From the NCBI GenBank assembly GCA_047634635.1, contig JBLIIE010000006.1:4859-68858 (forward strand): a DNA stretch of 64,000 nucleotides. Direction: 5' to 3'. The translations under genes and the position numbers were made by a program. Shown here piece after piece: positions 36,436 through 45,882 of the stretch; positions within the stretch are counted from its first letter, which is position 1; the number at the start of each line of letters is the position of its first letter. The DNA is from Granulosicoccus sp047634635 (lineage in GTDB: Bacteria > Pseudomonadota > Gammaproteobacteria > Granulosicoccales > Granulosicoccaceae). Under the pieces are notes generated by a model that was given only the letters and a program-made list of their open reading frames with translations, was not told the origin of the DNA and made no database searches.

Positions 36436-39198
36436 ATGACTGAGATAAGCAGAGCGAACCTATTCGGGAAGCTCAACGAGGTGGGTTATAAGTCAATCGA
36501 GAGTGCGACGAAGGTATGTAAACTTCGTGGTAATCCCTATGTCGAGCTGGTTCACTGGATTGACCAAATCAGTAACCAACAGGATTCTGACTTTCATCAT
36601 ATCCTTCGACACTTCGATATTGATGCATCTGCAATGTCACGGGACATTACTAATAATCTCGAGATGTTGCGTGGTGGTGCTAGCGCTATTTCGGACTTCA
36701 GTGAGGATATCTCGCAGGGTGTTGAACGTGGTTGGGTCTACTCAACGTTATTGTTTGGCGACGGTGTAGTACGAACGGGTCATCTAATGATTGGTCTTCT
36801 GAAGACGCCATCATTGCGCAGTCGTTTGTTGGGTATCTCTAAACTCTTCGGCCAGATCAAGCTGGAGCAACTGGTTGACGATTTCGACAGCATTGTTGGC
36901 GGTTCACCTGAAGACTCAATGATAGCCAAAGACGGTTATCGTGTCGGTGGTGGAGCTGCACCCGGAGAGGCCAGTGGCGCTATGGCTCCCGCCTCAATGG
37001 GCAAGCAGGAAGCGTTAAATAAGTACACGACCAACATGACTGCAGCAGCTGCAGACCCCTCTCAGGACCCTATCGTAGGTCGTGATGAGGAGATTCGGCA
37101 GATGGTAGATATTCTAATGCGGCGTCGGCAGAATAATCCCATTCTCACCGGTGAGGCTGGAGTAGGTAAAACGGCGGTAGTGGAAGGATTCGCTCAGCGT
37201 ATCGCCCGCGGTGATGTGCCACCTGCTTTAGCTGATGTTCAACTGCTGTCGCTGGATATCGGACTATTGCAGGCTGGTGCCAGTATGAAAGGTGAATTTG
37301 AAAATCGCCTGCGCCAGGTTATTGAGGAAGTTCAGTCATCTGAGAAACCTATAATTCTTTTTATCGACGAAGCACATACACTTATTGGTGCGGGTGGTGC
37401 GGCAGGTACCGGTGATGCTGCAAACTTACTTAAACCTGCATTAGCCCGAGGTGAATTAAGAACGGTAGCTGCGACCACCTGGGCCGAGTACAAGAAACAT
37501 ATTGAAAAAGATCCAGCTCTGACACGCCGCTTCCAGGTTGTGAAAATCGATGAGCCGAGTGAAGAGAAAGCCGTACTCATGATGCGTGGCATAGCATCTT
37601 CAATGGAAAAGCATCATAAGGTGCAGATTCTAGATGAAGCATTGGAAGCATCAGTCAAGCTTTCACATCGCTACATTCCTTCTCGTCAATTGCCAGACAA
37701 GTCGGTAAGTCTGCTTGATACTGCAGCGGCTCGAGTTGCTATCAGCCAGCACGCGGTTCCAGCCAGTCTCGACGATTCTCGTAAAAGACTGCAGGCGCTG
37801 GAGACCGAGCAGAAGATAATTGCCAATGAGAAAAGCGTGGGCGTAGAGACTGTAGAACGCGAGTCTCGAGTGCTGGAACAATTGGAGAAAGAACGAGCTC
37901 GCGAGCAAGCTCTGGTTGTGCGTTGGGAAGATGAAAAGAGCGTAGTGGAGCAAATACTGGCGCTACGTGCACAGTTGCGATCAGGCGATAGCCCTGTCGA
38001 AGGTACCGGTAGTCAATTAGAGTCGTCGGTAGAGAGCGCAGAGGAGACCGGTGTTCCCGCAATGGATGAATCAGTCACGGAGTTATCTGCACAAGCCCCA
38101 ATTGACAGGGAGGCGTTGTTAGTCGAACTGTCGACGCTTCAGGAAAAACTTAATGAGTTGCAAGGCGAAGATCCTCTAATACTGCCGACAGTTGATGAAC
38201 AGGCAGTGGCTTCAGTAGTGCAGGATTGGACGGGTGTTCCAGTTGGCCGCATGGTCAAGGACGAGATTGAGACGGTCTTGAATTTGGCCAAACATATATC
38301 CAAGCGCATCATTGGCCAGGATCACGCGTTAGAAATGATTGCGCGGCGTATTCAAACCTCACGTGCTAGTTTGGATAATCCGAGTAAACCGATTGGTGTG
38401 TTCATGCTCGCAGGTTCATCCGGTGTGGGTAAAACCGAAACAGCGTTAGCACTTGCTGAGGTTCTGTACGGGGGTGAGAATAATATCATTACCATTAACA
38501 TGAGTGAGTTTCAGGAGGCCCATACGGTTTCCACACTCAAAGGTGCCCCTCCAGGATATGTAGGTTATGGCGAGGGTGGCGTATTGACAGAGGCTGTTCG
38601 TCGACGTCCGTATAGCGTGGTTTTACTCGATGAAGTCGAAAAAGCACATCCAGATGTTCACGAGATGTTCTTTCAGGTATTCGATAAGGGTTGGATGGAA
38701 GACGGTGAGGGTCGGGCTATCGATTTCAAGAACACGTTGATACTTCTGACTACCAACGCCGGTACGGATCTGATTATGAATATGTGCAAAGACCCGGAAT
38801 TAATGCCATCTCCGGAAGGCATGGCCAAGGCTTTGCGCCAGCCATTACTCGAAATATTCCCTCCAGCGCTGTTGGGCCGATTGGTTGCAATTCCCTATTA
38901 TCCGCTTAACGACAAGATGATTGGCGCTATTACGCGCTTACAATTGGGCCGCATTGAAAAACGTATTAAGCAAAATCACGGAATAGAATTCACCTACAAC
39001 GATGACGTCGTGGAACTCATTGCGAAGCGTTGCAATGAGCTTGATAGTGGCGGACGCATGATCGATTCTATTCTGACAAACTCAATGTTGCCGGAAATCA
39101 GTCGTCACTTGCTAGAAAGGCAGTTTGCAGAAGATGCACCTCTAAAGCGTATAGAAGTCACGGTAAGTGATAGTGAATTTGATTACGCAATGAGCTAA
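36436..39198 (+). CDS. clpV: T6SS sheath-recycling ATPase ClpV (TssH)
   Basis: ClpV is the AAA+ ATPase that disassembles contracted sheaths. From ATG 36436 it has 920 residues: an N-domain (1-150), AAA domain 1 with Walker A GEAGVGKTAVVEG at 239-251 and FIDEAHTLIGAGG, and a coiled-coil middle domain (about 420-530). AAA domain 2 follows with Walker A AGSSGVGKTETA near 659-670 and VLLDEVEKAHPD. A Ser/Glu-rich insertion (about 520-560) in the middle domain is longer than in classical ClpB. An in-frame TTG at 36403 is a weaker start. It is the last gene of the plus operon. Confidence 0.95.
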   Translation: MTEISRANLFGKLNEVGYKSIESATKVCKLRGNPYVELVHWIDQISNQQDSDFHHILRHFDIDASAMSRDITNNLEMLRGGASAISDFSEDISQGVERGWVYSTLLFGDGVVRTGHLMIGLLKTPSLRSRLLGISKLFGQIKLEQLVDDFDSIVGGSPEDSMIAKDGYRVGGGAAPGEASGAMAPASMGKQEALNKYTTNMTAAAADPSQDPIVGRDEEIRQMVDILMRRRQNNPILTGEAGVGKTAVVEGFAQRIARGDVPPALADVQLLSLDIGLLQAGASMKGEFENRLRQVIEEVQSSEKPIILFIDEAHTLIGAGGAAGTGDAANLLKPALARGELRTVAATTWAEYKKHIEKDPALTRRFQVVKIDEPSEEKAVLMMRGIASSMEKHHKVQILDEALEASVKLSHRYIPSRQLPDKSVSLLDTAAARVAISQHAVPASLDDSRKRLQALETEQKIIANEKSVGVETVERESRVLEQLEKERAREQALVVRWEDEKSVVEQILALRAQLRSGDSPVEGTGSQLESSVESAEETGVPAMDESVTELSAQAPIDREALLVELSTLQEKLNELQGEDPLILPTVDEQAVASVVQDWTGVPVGRMVKDEIETVLNLAKHISKRIIGQDHALEMIARRIQTSRASLDNPSKPIGVFMLAGSSGVGKTETALALAEVLYGGENNIITINMSEFQEAHTVSTLKGAPPGYVGYGEGGVLTEAVRRRPYSVVLLDEVEKAHPDVHEMFFQVFDKGWMEDGEGRAIDFKNTLILLTTNAGTDLIMNMCKDPELMPSPEGMAKALRQPLLEIFPPALLGRLVAIPYYPLNDKMIGAITRLQLGRIEKRIKQNHGIEFTYNDDVVELIAKRCNELDSGGRMIDSILTNSMLPEISRHLLERQFAEDAPLKRIEVTVSDSEFDYAMS

Positions 39199-39242
39199 GT
39201 GGATTTGTAAAAATACGGATTCCAGTTGAACTACGTGCTGGC

Positions 39243-39270
39243 GCTGAGTACCCTGTACAGGGTACTTAGC
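39243..39270. repeat. Near-perfect inverted repeat after clpV
   Basis: GCTGAGTACCCTG and CAGGGTACTTAGC face each other around TA, giving 13 pairs with one G-T. There is no T run on either side, and the two-base centre is too short for a free loop. It lies between convergent transcripts. It could be a bidirectional terminator stem or a protein-binding palindrome. Confidence 0.45.
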
Positions 39271-39309
39271 CTAAGGCCAGGCCCATCGCGGGCGAACTTT
39301 ACGGTTGGT

Positions 39310-40128
39310 TTACTGATTGATGGCTAAAGCTGTGTTTTGTATCCGTCCAGTGGCATCGTATATTTCAACCTTACCAATATACGGCACAGCGACGGTGGTG
39401 CCATTAGTGCTGAATGTAGTTCTGCTTCCAAAACATTGGCTAGATCGCCAATGATTGTCACATCGTCCAGGGCAATGAAGCGTATTTGAATAGTTCACCC
39501 ACAATGTATCGCCACTGACGTCAAACAGCGCTGAGCTAATGCTGCCTGGAGTGTCATTGACAGCTGTAGCCGTCACAGTCTGGTTTGACTGATTGAAAAT
39601 ACAAATGGGGGCGTCAACAGATCTTTCTCCGGTATTGTCAATGATCATGTCGGTGACGGGATCAAACAGGTGCAAAAACCGATTGGCGCTACGCAGGGGT
39701 CGTTGAAATCTGGTTCGCCATCATCGGCAATTAAGCCGCCGCTGCCGCTTGCCCGATATATTCGAGAACTTCCACTTAATACCGCCGTGATAACGTTATC
39801 CTGTGCCCAAGACACATCTGAAAATGTGCCTGCATTCAGTGTTGTTGCCTCAAGAGTCGAGTTATTCATACTTCGGCTAAGCTCGCCCGTAGCTGCACTG
39901 TAGATATTCACGGATAACAGTCGTAAATTGCCTGCTGTGGTTGCTATCGCGAATTCACCACCGTCGGTGCTGAATGCCAGAGCCTCTGGATCATTTACTC
40001 CGTTTTGATACATCCACCGGAGGTACAGTTGGGTTTATTTCGCCAGGTCCAGGCGCTGGAGTAGAATTGCCGCCTCCCCTGCAAGCACTGAGCAGCGCTA
40101 AGCTTGTCTCTACAGTTAGACGTTGATG
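39310..40128 (-). pseudogene. Broken beta-propeller-like lipoprotein gene
   Basis: Three frames must be joined to read one protein. A lipobox segment (LALLSAC, Cys codon at 40083-40081, then RGGGNSTPAPGPGEINP) lies in one frame, with no usable start codon. A 122-codon frame (39645-40013) reads ALAFSTDGGEFAIATTAG and SWAQDNVITAVLSGSSRIYRASG. A third frame (39310-39675) reads HLFDPVTDMIID and TLWVNYSNTLHC. The phrases resemble WD40/propeller repeats of secreted lipoproteins. Shifts fall near 40020 and 39670. It sits directly downstream of the PAAR-like gene on the same strand. Sequencing error could explain one shift, but the missing start favours true decay. Confidence 0.65.
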
Positions 40129-40349
40129 TCAATACGAACGTTTCCTAGCATAGTCATGTTATTTGTGTATTTCACGTATTGTCATTTTTTGCTCTATCAA
40201 AAATGAAGATTTTCCTAGATAAATATTGCTGAACTTATTTTCATCAATGTCTCCAACGATTTACATTACCGATGAAGACCAACATTGTCAGGACGTGTTT
40301 ACTGGACGGTTTCAAGCTGGGCCTCTCTAAGTACAGACTTGTGCAACAG

Positions 40350-40763
40350 TCAGGGACTGACGAATACTTTCATCTGACTGGGTACTACCTGTGTGCCCAT
40401 AGGATTATTGTGGTTTGCGGTACCATTTTGTCCAATCATGGAAGTCAGGTGCGCCACTGGACTTCCTTCAACCTTTACTTTCGAGCTGCCCTTCGTGAAC
40501 TTAGCGGGTCCCTTGAATTTACTTGAGACAACACCGCCTGCCACGCCAGGTTCATTACCGGAGGACATGCTGATCTCGGTTTTCTCTGTCGCCACTTTCT
40601 TGCCCATGATCTTGACCTTCTTGGCCAATGTGCCACCTTTGGCCTGTACCAACATTGCAATGTTAGGGTAGGGGACAGGGATGGGACCAGCGGGTGATGG
40701 AGTTTTGCAGACATCGGGAAAACAAACAGCCTGACCTGCAGCATTTGTGGAAACTGGAAGCAT
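40350..40763 (-). CDS. DUF4150 PAAR-like T6SS spike-tip protein
   Basis: This 137-residue protein has the DUF4150 core CFPDVCKTPSPAGPIPVPYPNIA at residues 14-36, followed by GNEPGVAGGVVS and GSPVAHLTSMIGQNG. DUF4150 proteins form a PAAR-like cone that sharpens the VgrG spike and often carry a toxin behind it. Here the protein stops right after the PAAR-like fold, so any effector must be separate. I use ATG 40763, matching the family start, rather than a GTG three codons earlier. It closes the cargo cassette and lies five bases after the DUF3540-like gene. Confidence 0.88.
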   Translation of the reverse strand: MLPVSTNAAGQAVCFPDVCKTPSPAGPIPVPYPNIAMLVQAKGGTLAKKVKIMGKKVATEKTEISMSSGNEPGVAGGVVSSKFKGPAKFTKGSSKVKVEGSPVAHLTSMIGQNGTANHNNPMGTQVVPSQMKVFVSP

Positions 40764-40768
40764 AATAA

Positions 40769-41404
40769 TCACCCAAGGTTTATTTTTTTACCATCTATGT
40801 TGACATCGTCACTAGCGCGCTGGTCTATACGCGTGGCTTTTAGCCGGTAACGCCCTTTGACTAAGTTGCGTATCTGACCTGATTTTACAGACAGAATACC
40901 TCTTACCGTTGTGCGTAGCGTATCAAAGTGTTGCACGGCAGATTCGGCTACAACGCTTAGATGCTTTGTCTTCAAGTGAATGGAGGGAGCTTGCAGGCAC
41001 ATGCCATCACGTGAATTAAAACGTATCTGACCTCGTGCCTTAAACTCGATATCGCCGTGTGTTGCAATTGTCAGCGTGTCGCCCTGATTTAGCACACCAA
41101 TGACGTACCAATGTTTCGGATTGCAGGCAATCAGCAATTCATCGCCGGGTTTGGCGTCGTAGGGGTAGGCCAGTGCTACCGTTGCCCAAGCTGCCGTTTC
41201 TCCATCGTCAACGAGCAGCTGGTTTCCCGTGACCAGTTTAACTGTCGCTGGGCGAATAGCATCAGAACCTGCACCGATTGGTTGTGTTGGGTCAGATCCT
41301 GTAAAATCGGAAGTGGAATGTGCGGTCGGTGATTCTTTCGCGCTTACTAACGCGCTTGTTAGATCTAAGCTTTCAGTGTTGTCCATATCCGTTTTGACTT
41401 TCAT
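40769..41404 (-). CDS. DUF3540-like T6SS accessory protein
   Basis: This 211-residue protein is encoded between the pentapeptide protein and the PAAR-like tip. The middle reads as a small beta-barrel (VKLVTGNQLLVDDGETAAWATVALAY, GDELLIACNPKHWYVIGVL). The C-terminal half is a beta-repeat rich in polar turns (HGDIEFKARGQIRFNSRDG, LKTKHLSVVAESA) that resembles VgrG needle repeats. This architecture fits the DUF3540 proteins found in DUF2169/DUF4150 cassettes, probably as spike adaptors. ATG 41404 has GAGGGGAC just upstream. The family name is from memory of context and fold and should be taken as likely, not certain. Confidence 0.62.
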   Translation of the reverse strand: MKVKTDMDNTESLDLTSALVSAKESPTAHSTSDFTGSDPTQPIGAGSDAIRPATVKLVTGNQLLVDDGETAAWATVALAYPYDAKPGDELLIACNPKHWYVIGVLNQGDTLTIATHGDIEFKARGQIRFNSRDGMCLQAPSIHLKTKHLSVVAESAVQHFDTLRTTVRGILSVKSGQIRNLVKGRYRLKATRIDQRASDDVNIDGKKINLG

Positions 41405-41458
41405 AAAGTCCCCTCGTTTGCTTTTTATACCTAATAGCAATGTTTACTGCAGAAAACA

Positions 41459-43396
41459 TCACAAAGTTTCTACTGTACCAACGGGTTTCCAGGTCTCGCC
41501 TTTCAAGCGCTCGCCATCGGTATATCGAGTGTGTTCCAGCTGCGCGCCGCCCCAATGGGTTGCTGTATCACTGATGCCGTGTAAATTTGCACTAGTCAGA
41601 TTCGCATCAGAGAAAGTCGCTTTGTCGAGCCTTGCGTATGAGAAGTCAGCATAGGCGAGCTGGCAGCCAGACAGGTCGCTGCCAGTTAGGTTGCACTGGT
41701 TAAAATTACCCGCTGTAATGTTGGCCAGTTTTAGTGATGTACCAACAACACGGGCTGAATCAAAACTGGCAGCATCCATCTGGCAGAAACTTAAATTACC
41801 GTTTGTCAGGTTGCTTTGGTCGAACAGGGCTGCCCTGAGAGTGGCCCCACTAAAATTTCCGTCAGTAAGGTCTGCACGCGTAAAATCACAACCAGTGAGA
41901 ATGGCATTTTGCATATTCACAGCCTGCAGGTTGGCATCGCTAAAGTCAGAATCGGTAAAGTCGTTGCCGCCAAGATTGGCTCCCATAAGTACGCTTTCGG
42001 TGAAATCACAAGCATTGAAAACGCATTGCTTGATCTGGATTATCCGGAAATCAAGTGATGAAAAATCGGTTCTATGCACGTCACACTCGTTCATCCCGAT
42101 GCTGTCGATGTTGGCTTTGTCAATGCTCACAGCTAGCCATTGACACTTATCGAACACTGTCTTCTTCAAAACTGTCTCAGTGAAGTCTGTAGCTGTCATG
42201 GCACACTGGTTAAACCGGCTGAGCTTGAATGTGCAGTGCTGAAAATCTGTGTCATCTAGTTTGCATTGTTCAAATACGCTGGATACGAACTCACACTCAG
42301 TGAATTCGCATCCGCTTAGTGCCTTTTCGGTGAATCGTATATTTGAAAAATTGCAATTTGAAAACTGAGCGCCACTCACGTTGGCATTGTCCATCAAGTC
42401 ATCAGCAAATAGCGCATCACTTAGATCGGTTTCAACAAAGCTTGTTTTTTCGAAGTGGGAATTTGTCAGATTAGACTTTTTCAGTCTGGCCCTGTCGAAG
42501 CGAGTGTTATTCAGCTGGGCTTTTTGCAGGTTACAAGCTGCCATAGAGCTGTCAGAAAAGTCGCAACCGGACAGATTTGTGTTGGAAAGATTTGCTCTAT
42601 CGAACACGCATTCGATCATTTTGCTTTCATCTAAATTGCAGCCAATAAGGTTGGCGTCGGTGAAGTTGGCCTGCGGTAAGCAATGCCTGGACAAGTCTAG
42701 ATTGGCTAAATTCGCCTTGTGGAATGAGGCTCCAGAGCACATCTCTGGTAAAGATACAAGTGCCTGAAGGTCGCTGCCGTCAAAATTTAGAGACTGGCCC
42801 ATTGAGGTTTGGAGATTAACTCCTGATAAAATGCAATCAGTAAAAGCGCAATAATCCATGGAGCATCGCTGATAAAGCGTTGTGTCGAACTGTGAGCCTT
42901 GAAATATTGAATCATCTAAGCAGGATTCGTTGAATTCGGCATTGTGGATTTCGCATTCAGCCATTAAGGAGTCGGCAAATGCACCGCCATGGACTGATAG
43001 CCCGTGCAGTTGACACGCCAGCAGAACTGAACGTTCAACGGTGCATTGATTGAAGCGCGCAATTGTTATTTCTGAATCTATTATGGACGTATTAGTCATG
43101 CTGGTTGCGTTCAGTGTTAGCGTGTCGGCGTGGCACTCTATCCAGGTCATGTCATTACACTGACAATCATTGAACGTAACAGACTGAAGATCTGCAGATT
43201 TTAGGAAAGCACCAGCAAACCTGCATTTAAAAAATGTTACGTGGCGCAAACGTACATTTTCAAGGTGAGCATTGGAAAAATCGATATCGATGAAATTTTG
43301 GTCTTCGACTGACAAATCTCGTATCAGGTTATTAGACAAACCGTCAACTCGGCCAGCGGCCATATTGAATGTGTCTAGTGAGTCAACGATGTTCAT
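41459..43396 (-). CDS. Large pentapeptide-repeat protein of the T6SS cargo cassette
   Basis: Almost the entire 645-residue chain is A(D/N)LxX-type pentapeptide repeats, from about residue 30 to 620. This implies roughly 115-120 repeats or about 30 coils of a right-handed quadrilateral beta-helix, a rod of about 14 nm by the known rise per coil. Cysteine is common at inward or corner positions (SNCNFSN, TECEFVS, EQCKLDD). The last 25 residues (THWGGAQLEHTRYTDGERLKGE) form a conventional cap. Some short pentapeptide proteins mimic DNA and protect gyrase. Here the T6SS context suggests an adaptor or effector-loading role alongside the DUF2169 protein. It is 55 bases upstream of the DUF3540-like gene and part of one operon. 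Confidence 0.88.
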   Translation of the reverse strand: MNIVDSLDTFNMAAGRVDGLSNNLIRDLSVEDQNFIDIDFSNAHLENVRLRHVTFFKCRFAGAFLKSADLQSVTFNDCQCNDMTWIECHADTLTLNATSMTNTSIIDSEITIARFNQCTVERSVLLACQLHGLSVHGGAFADSLMAECEIHNAEFNESCLDDSIFQGSQFDTTLYQRCSMDYCAFTDCILSGVNLQTSMGQSLNFDGSDLQALVSLPEMCSGASFHKANLANLDLSRHCLPQANFTDANLIGCNLDESKMIECVFDRANLSNTNLSGCDFSDSSMAACNLQKAQLNNTRFDRARLKKSNLTNSHFEKTSFVETDLSDALFADDLMDNANVSGAQFSNCNFSNIRFTEKALSGCEFTECEFVSSVFEQCKLDDTDFQHCTFKLSRFNQCAMTATDFTETVLKKTVFDKCQWLAVSIDKANIDSIGMNECDVHRTDFSSLDFRIIQIKQCVFNACDFTESVLMGANLGGNDFTDSDFSDANLQAVNMQNAILTGCDFTRADLTDGNFSGATLRAALFDQSNLTNGNLSFCQMDAASFDSARVVGTSLKLANITAGNFNQCNLTGSDLSGCQLAYADFSYARLDKATFSDANLTSANLHGISDTATHWGGAQLEHTRYTDGERLKGETWKPVGTVETL

Positions 43397-43465
43397 GAAT
43401 GATCAATCATCTTTTTCGCATATCGACTCATTTTTGACAATTTTCTGCTCATAATATATTCGTAT

Positions 43466-45856
43466 TCATGAACGTATAAGTGCCAAAGTAGTGTTGGCAT
43501 TGCGAAAATCCACCTCGCTCATTGAGGCGAACAGGAAGCTGGACTGGTACAGATTGGAGGTACCGAAATCAACACGTTGTAGGGTCGCGTGGTCAAAGGA
43601 GGCACGAAGAAAATTGTTGTTGGTCAGAATACTGTCTTCGATTTGTGAGCTGTTAAAGTCACAATCGATCAGGCTATTGGCCTGCAAGGTCGCTTGTCTC
43701 AAGCTGCAACCCTCGAGGCGTCCGTGGTCGAACACTGAGTCACTGATGGTAATTCCGTCGCACGTGCAATCTTCCCACTGCGTGTTAGTGCAATCGGTTA
43801 AGGTAATCCGCGCTTTGTCAAAATGGGTGCTCGCTGAGAACTGACTATTGGTTACTATTGCCTTTTCAAAGCGAGCTTCGACCAGGCTTGATGTGGAAAA
43901 ACTACATTGGTCCAGTGTTGCATTGAAAAAAGTCGCGTGTGACAGGTTTACATTAGTGAATCCACAGCGGGTTAGTTGACAGTTGGAAAAATCAGTGTTC
44001 AACATGGTTGTGTCAGAAAATGTTGTGTACACACCCTCGCAGTTGGCGAGGCTGGTGTTCTCCATCGTGCAGTTGCTGAATTCGGTATCGTTTAGTGTAG
44101 CGCCCTGTAGATTTACGGTGTGAAATTGGCTGCCCTCGAATTGAGCATCGTTAAGCATGGCACCGTTCAGGTTTACTCTTTCGAAACGGGTGTTGCTAAA
44201 GTCTGTATCCGCAAGAATAGCATTTGATAAGTCAGTGTCCTTAATCACGCAATTTTTCAGACTGCAGCTGGACAAGTCGAGACCGTTGAAGTTCACGGAC
44301 ACCAGCTCCAGATTGTCCAGATTAGTGTCGTGCAATGATCGGTTGACGGCAAGATAAGCTTGCAGGCTTTCAGCGGTCCATATCTGCTTGTCCGGTTCAC
44401 TGATCTCTTCTACCAAGTGGTCCATTTCGGCCATGGCTTTTACGACAGTGGCATTCTCTGCAGCTATAGCTGTTTCTGTGTCAAATTGTAGCGCTGACCT
44501 CTCTGGCAATTCCTGTATGGGTTTGTGACTGTGGCTAGTATCATTAGCAAGTGTTGTGTTCTGGTCATCTAGGAATTGTTCACTGTTGACGATGCGGTGC
44601 TGCTGTGGAGTCAGTGAAGTGTCCTCGTCTTTCTCTGAACTAGCTCGCAACTCATCAAATTCGAGATTCATGTTCACGAACTCCTGCTCCATCTTGGCAA
44701 TGCTCGTTGTGAAGCGAGCATTTGCAGCAGCAGTTTTCTTGGCCTCCAGTGCGTCCAGGTCCATGTCCTCTTTGTCGCTGTAGGTAAGTATTTCGTGCAT
44801 ATCAGAGGCGTGTTGTTGAACTGCTTGCTGTGGTGCTGCCAAGGGTTCTCGAGTTAGGTAGACATGATCGACCTCCTTTAGCTTGGGCGAATCGACCGCT
44901 GCAATGCCGCGCCATACAAGAGTCACTTTATCCTGTTCCAGATCTATCCAGAGCGTGTCTAGATTCATGCTGACTTCTCGAAAGTCTCTTCCGCTGTTAG
45001 CGTCGGCTTGCTCGAGAAACAGTCGTACACGCTCACCTGGCAGGCGAGTATTCAGTTGTGCGTACTCGCGATGCAAGTTCAGGATCTTCAGTGATTCATC
45101 GCCCTTGAGATAGCCTTCCACTTGTTGATCGTATGGTGCTGAGTTAAAAAAATTCCATTGAAAATCATCAGGTACCCAAGGCCATCGATGTTGCAACCAT
45201 TCATCGTCATAGGTTCCGATCATCGACATTCGTACCGCAGCGTTGTATCGGTGTGGTCCAAATCCGACCGGTTTTATTGGCTGATTCATCGAACTTAGGA
45301 GAGTGTTCGGCTCCAAGATATTTGGTACCGGATGGTCAGCAATGTCTTGCTTAGCATCGGGCTCGTTTTCGTGGTGTCCTTTGCCGTCACGATTAAAATC
45401 AAACCCTGGGCCACCGTAGCTGTTTCCATAATGAATAGGCATACGTGTAAAGGGTGATGGGTCACTGGGCTCGTGCTCCCCGCCGGAGGTGTTTAGCCAG
45501 ACCCTTTCACCCCAGACCGTTAAGTGCTTGGATACGTCGCCGACTTTCACTCCGACCTGACAAGAGCCTGTGGGTTTTGCATCAGGAGAATATGCGCAGG
45601 CTTGTAATAATATATCTGTGGAGGGTTTGAAGGGGGCGAAGTCTGAACTGTAGTAAACGCCTTTGCCTTTATCAGATTTGAATTCAATATCACCACATAG
45701 CAAATCTGGTTCATCGGCATAGGGTCTGGTAATCTGGCTCGGTTCCAATTGATAGGATGCTTTGGCAATGAACGTAGCCTGTATGTGGTCCTTGGCTGTC
45801 AAGTTGACGATGTAGCCAAACGACAAAGCATCGGCTTCTGTATTGATAAGTTTCAT
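43466..45856 (-). CDS. DUF2169-pentapeptide-repeat fusion, T6SS effector-loading adaptor
   Basis: The first about 330 residues are a DUF2169 domain (IVNLTAKDHIQATFIAKASYQ, VWGERVWL, PIHYGNSYGGPGFDFN, GFGPHRYNAAVRM, FNSAPYDQQVEGYLKGDE). A charged linker with a predicted coiled coil (about 350-500) follows, then about 270 residues of pentapeptide repeats to the C-terminus. DUF2169 proteins have been linked to loading of DNase or other effectors onto VgrG/PAAR in Agrobacterium-type systems. The gene starts 26 bases after the vgrG stop, and both belong to one transcription unit. With the adjacent 645-residue repeat protein it gives two long beta-helices in one cassette. Confidence 0.88.
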   Translation of the reverse strand: MKLINTEADALSFGYIVNLTAKDHIQATFIAKASYQLEPSQITRPYADEPDLLCGDIEFKSDKGKGVYYSSDFAPFKPSTDILLQACAYSPDAKPTGSCQVGVKVGDVSKHLTVWGERVWLNTSGGEHEPSDPSPFTRMPIHYGNSYGGPGFDFNRDGKGHHENEPDAKQDIADHPVPNILEPNTLLSSMNQPIKPVGFGPHRYNAAVRMSMIGTYDDEWLQHRWPWVPDDFQWNFFNSAPYDQQVEGYLKGDESLKILNLHREYAQLNTRLPGERVRLFLEQADANSGRDFREVSMNLDTLWIDLEQDKVTLVWRGIAAVDSPKLKEVDHVYLTREPLAAPQQAVQQHASDMHEILTYSDKEDMDLDALEAKKTAAANARFTTSIAKMEQEFVNMNLEFDELRASSEKDEDTSLTPQQHRIVNSEQFLDDQNTTLANDTSHSHKPIQELPERSALQFDTETAIAAENATVVKAMAEMDHLVEEISEPDKQIWTAESLQAYLAVNRSLHDTNLDNLELVSVNFNGLDLSSCSLKNCVIKDTDLSNAILADTDFSNTRFERVNLNGAMLNDAQFEGSQFHTVNLQGATLNDTEFSNCTMENTSLANCEGVYTTFSDTTMLNTDFSNCQLTRCGFTNVNLSHATFFNATLDQCSFSTSSLVEARFEKAIVTNSQFSASTHFDKARITLTDCTNTQWEDCTCDGITISDSVFDHGRLEGCSLRQATLQANSLIDCDFNSSQIEDSILTNNNFLRASFDHATLQRVDFGTSNLYQSSFLFASMSEVDFRNANTTLALIRS

Positions 45857-45882
45857 TCGATTACTTTCACCGATATACTTAA

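Noticed and set aside
41691..44783. Several open plus-strand frames opposite the pentapeptide-repeat genes
   Set aside because: They are antisense shadows caused by the regular codon pattern of the repeats on the minus strand.
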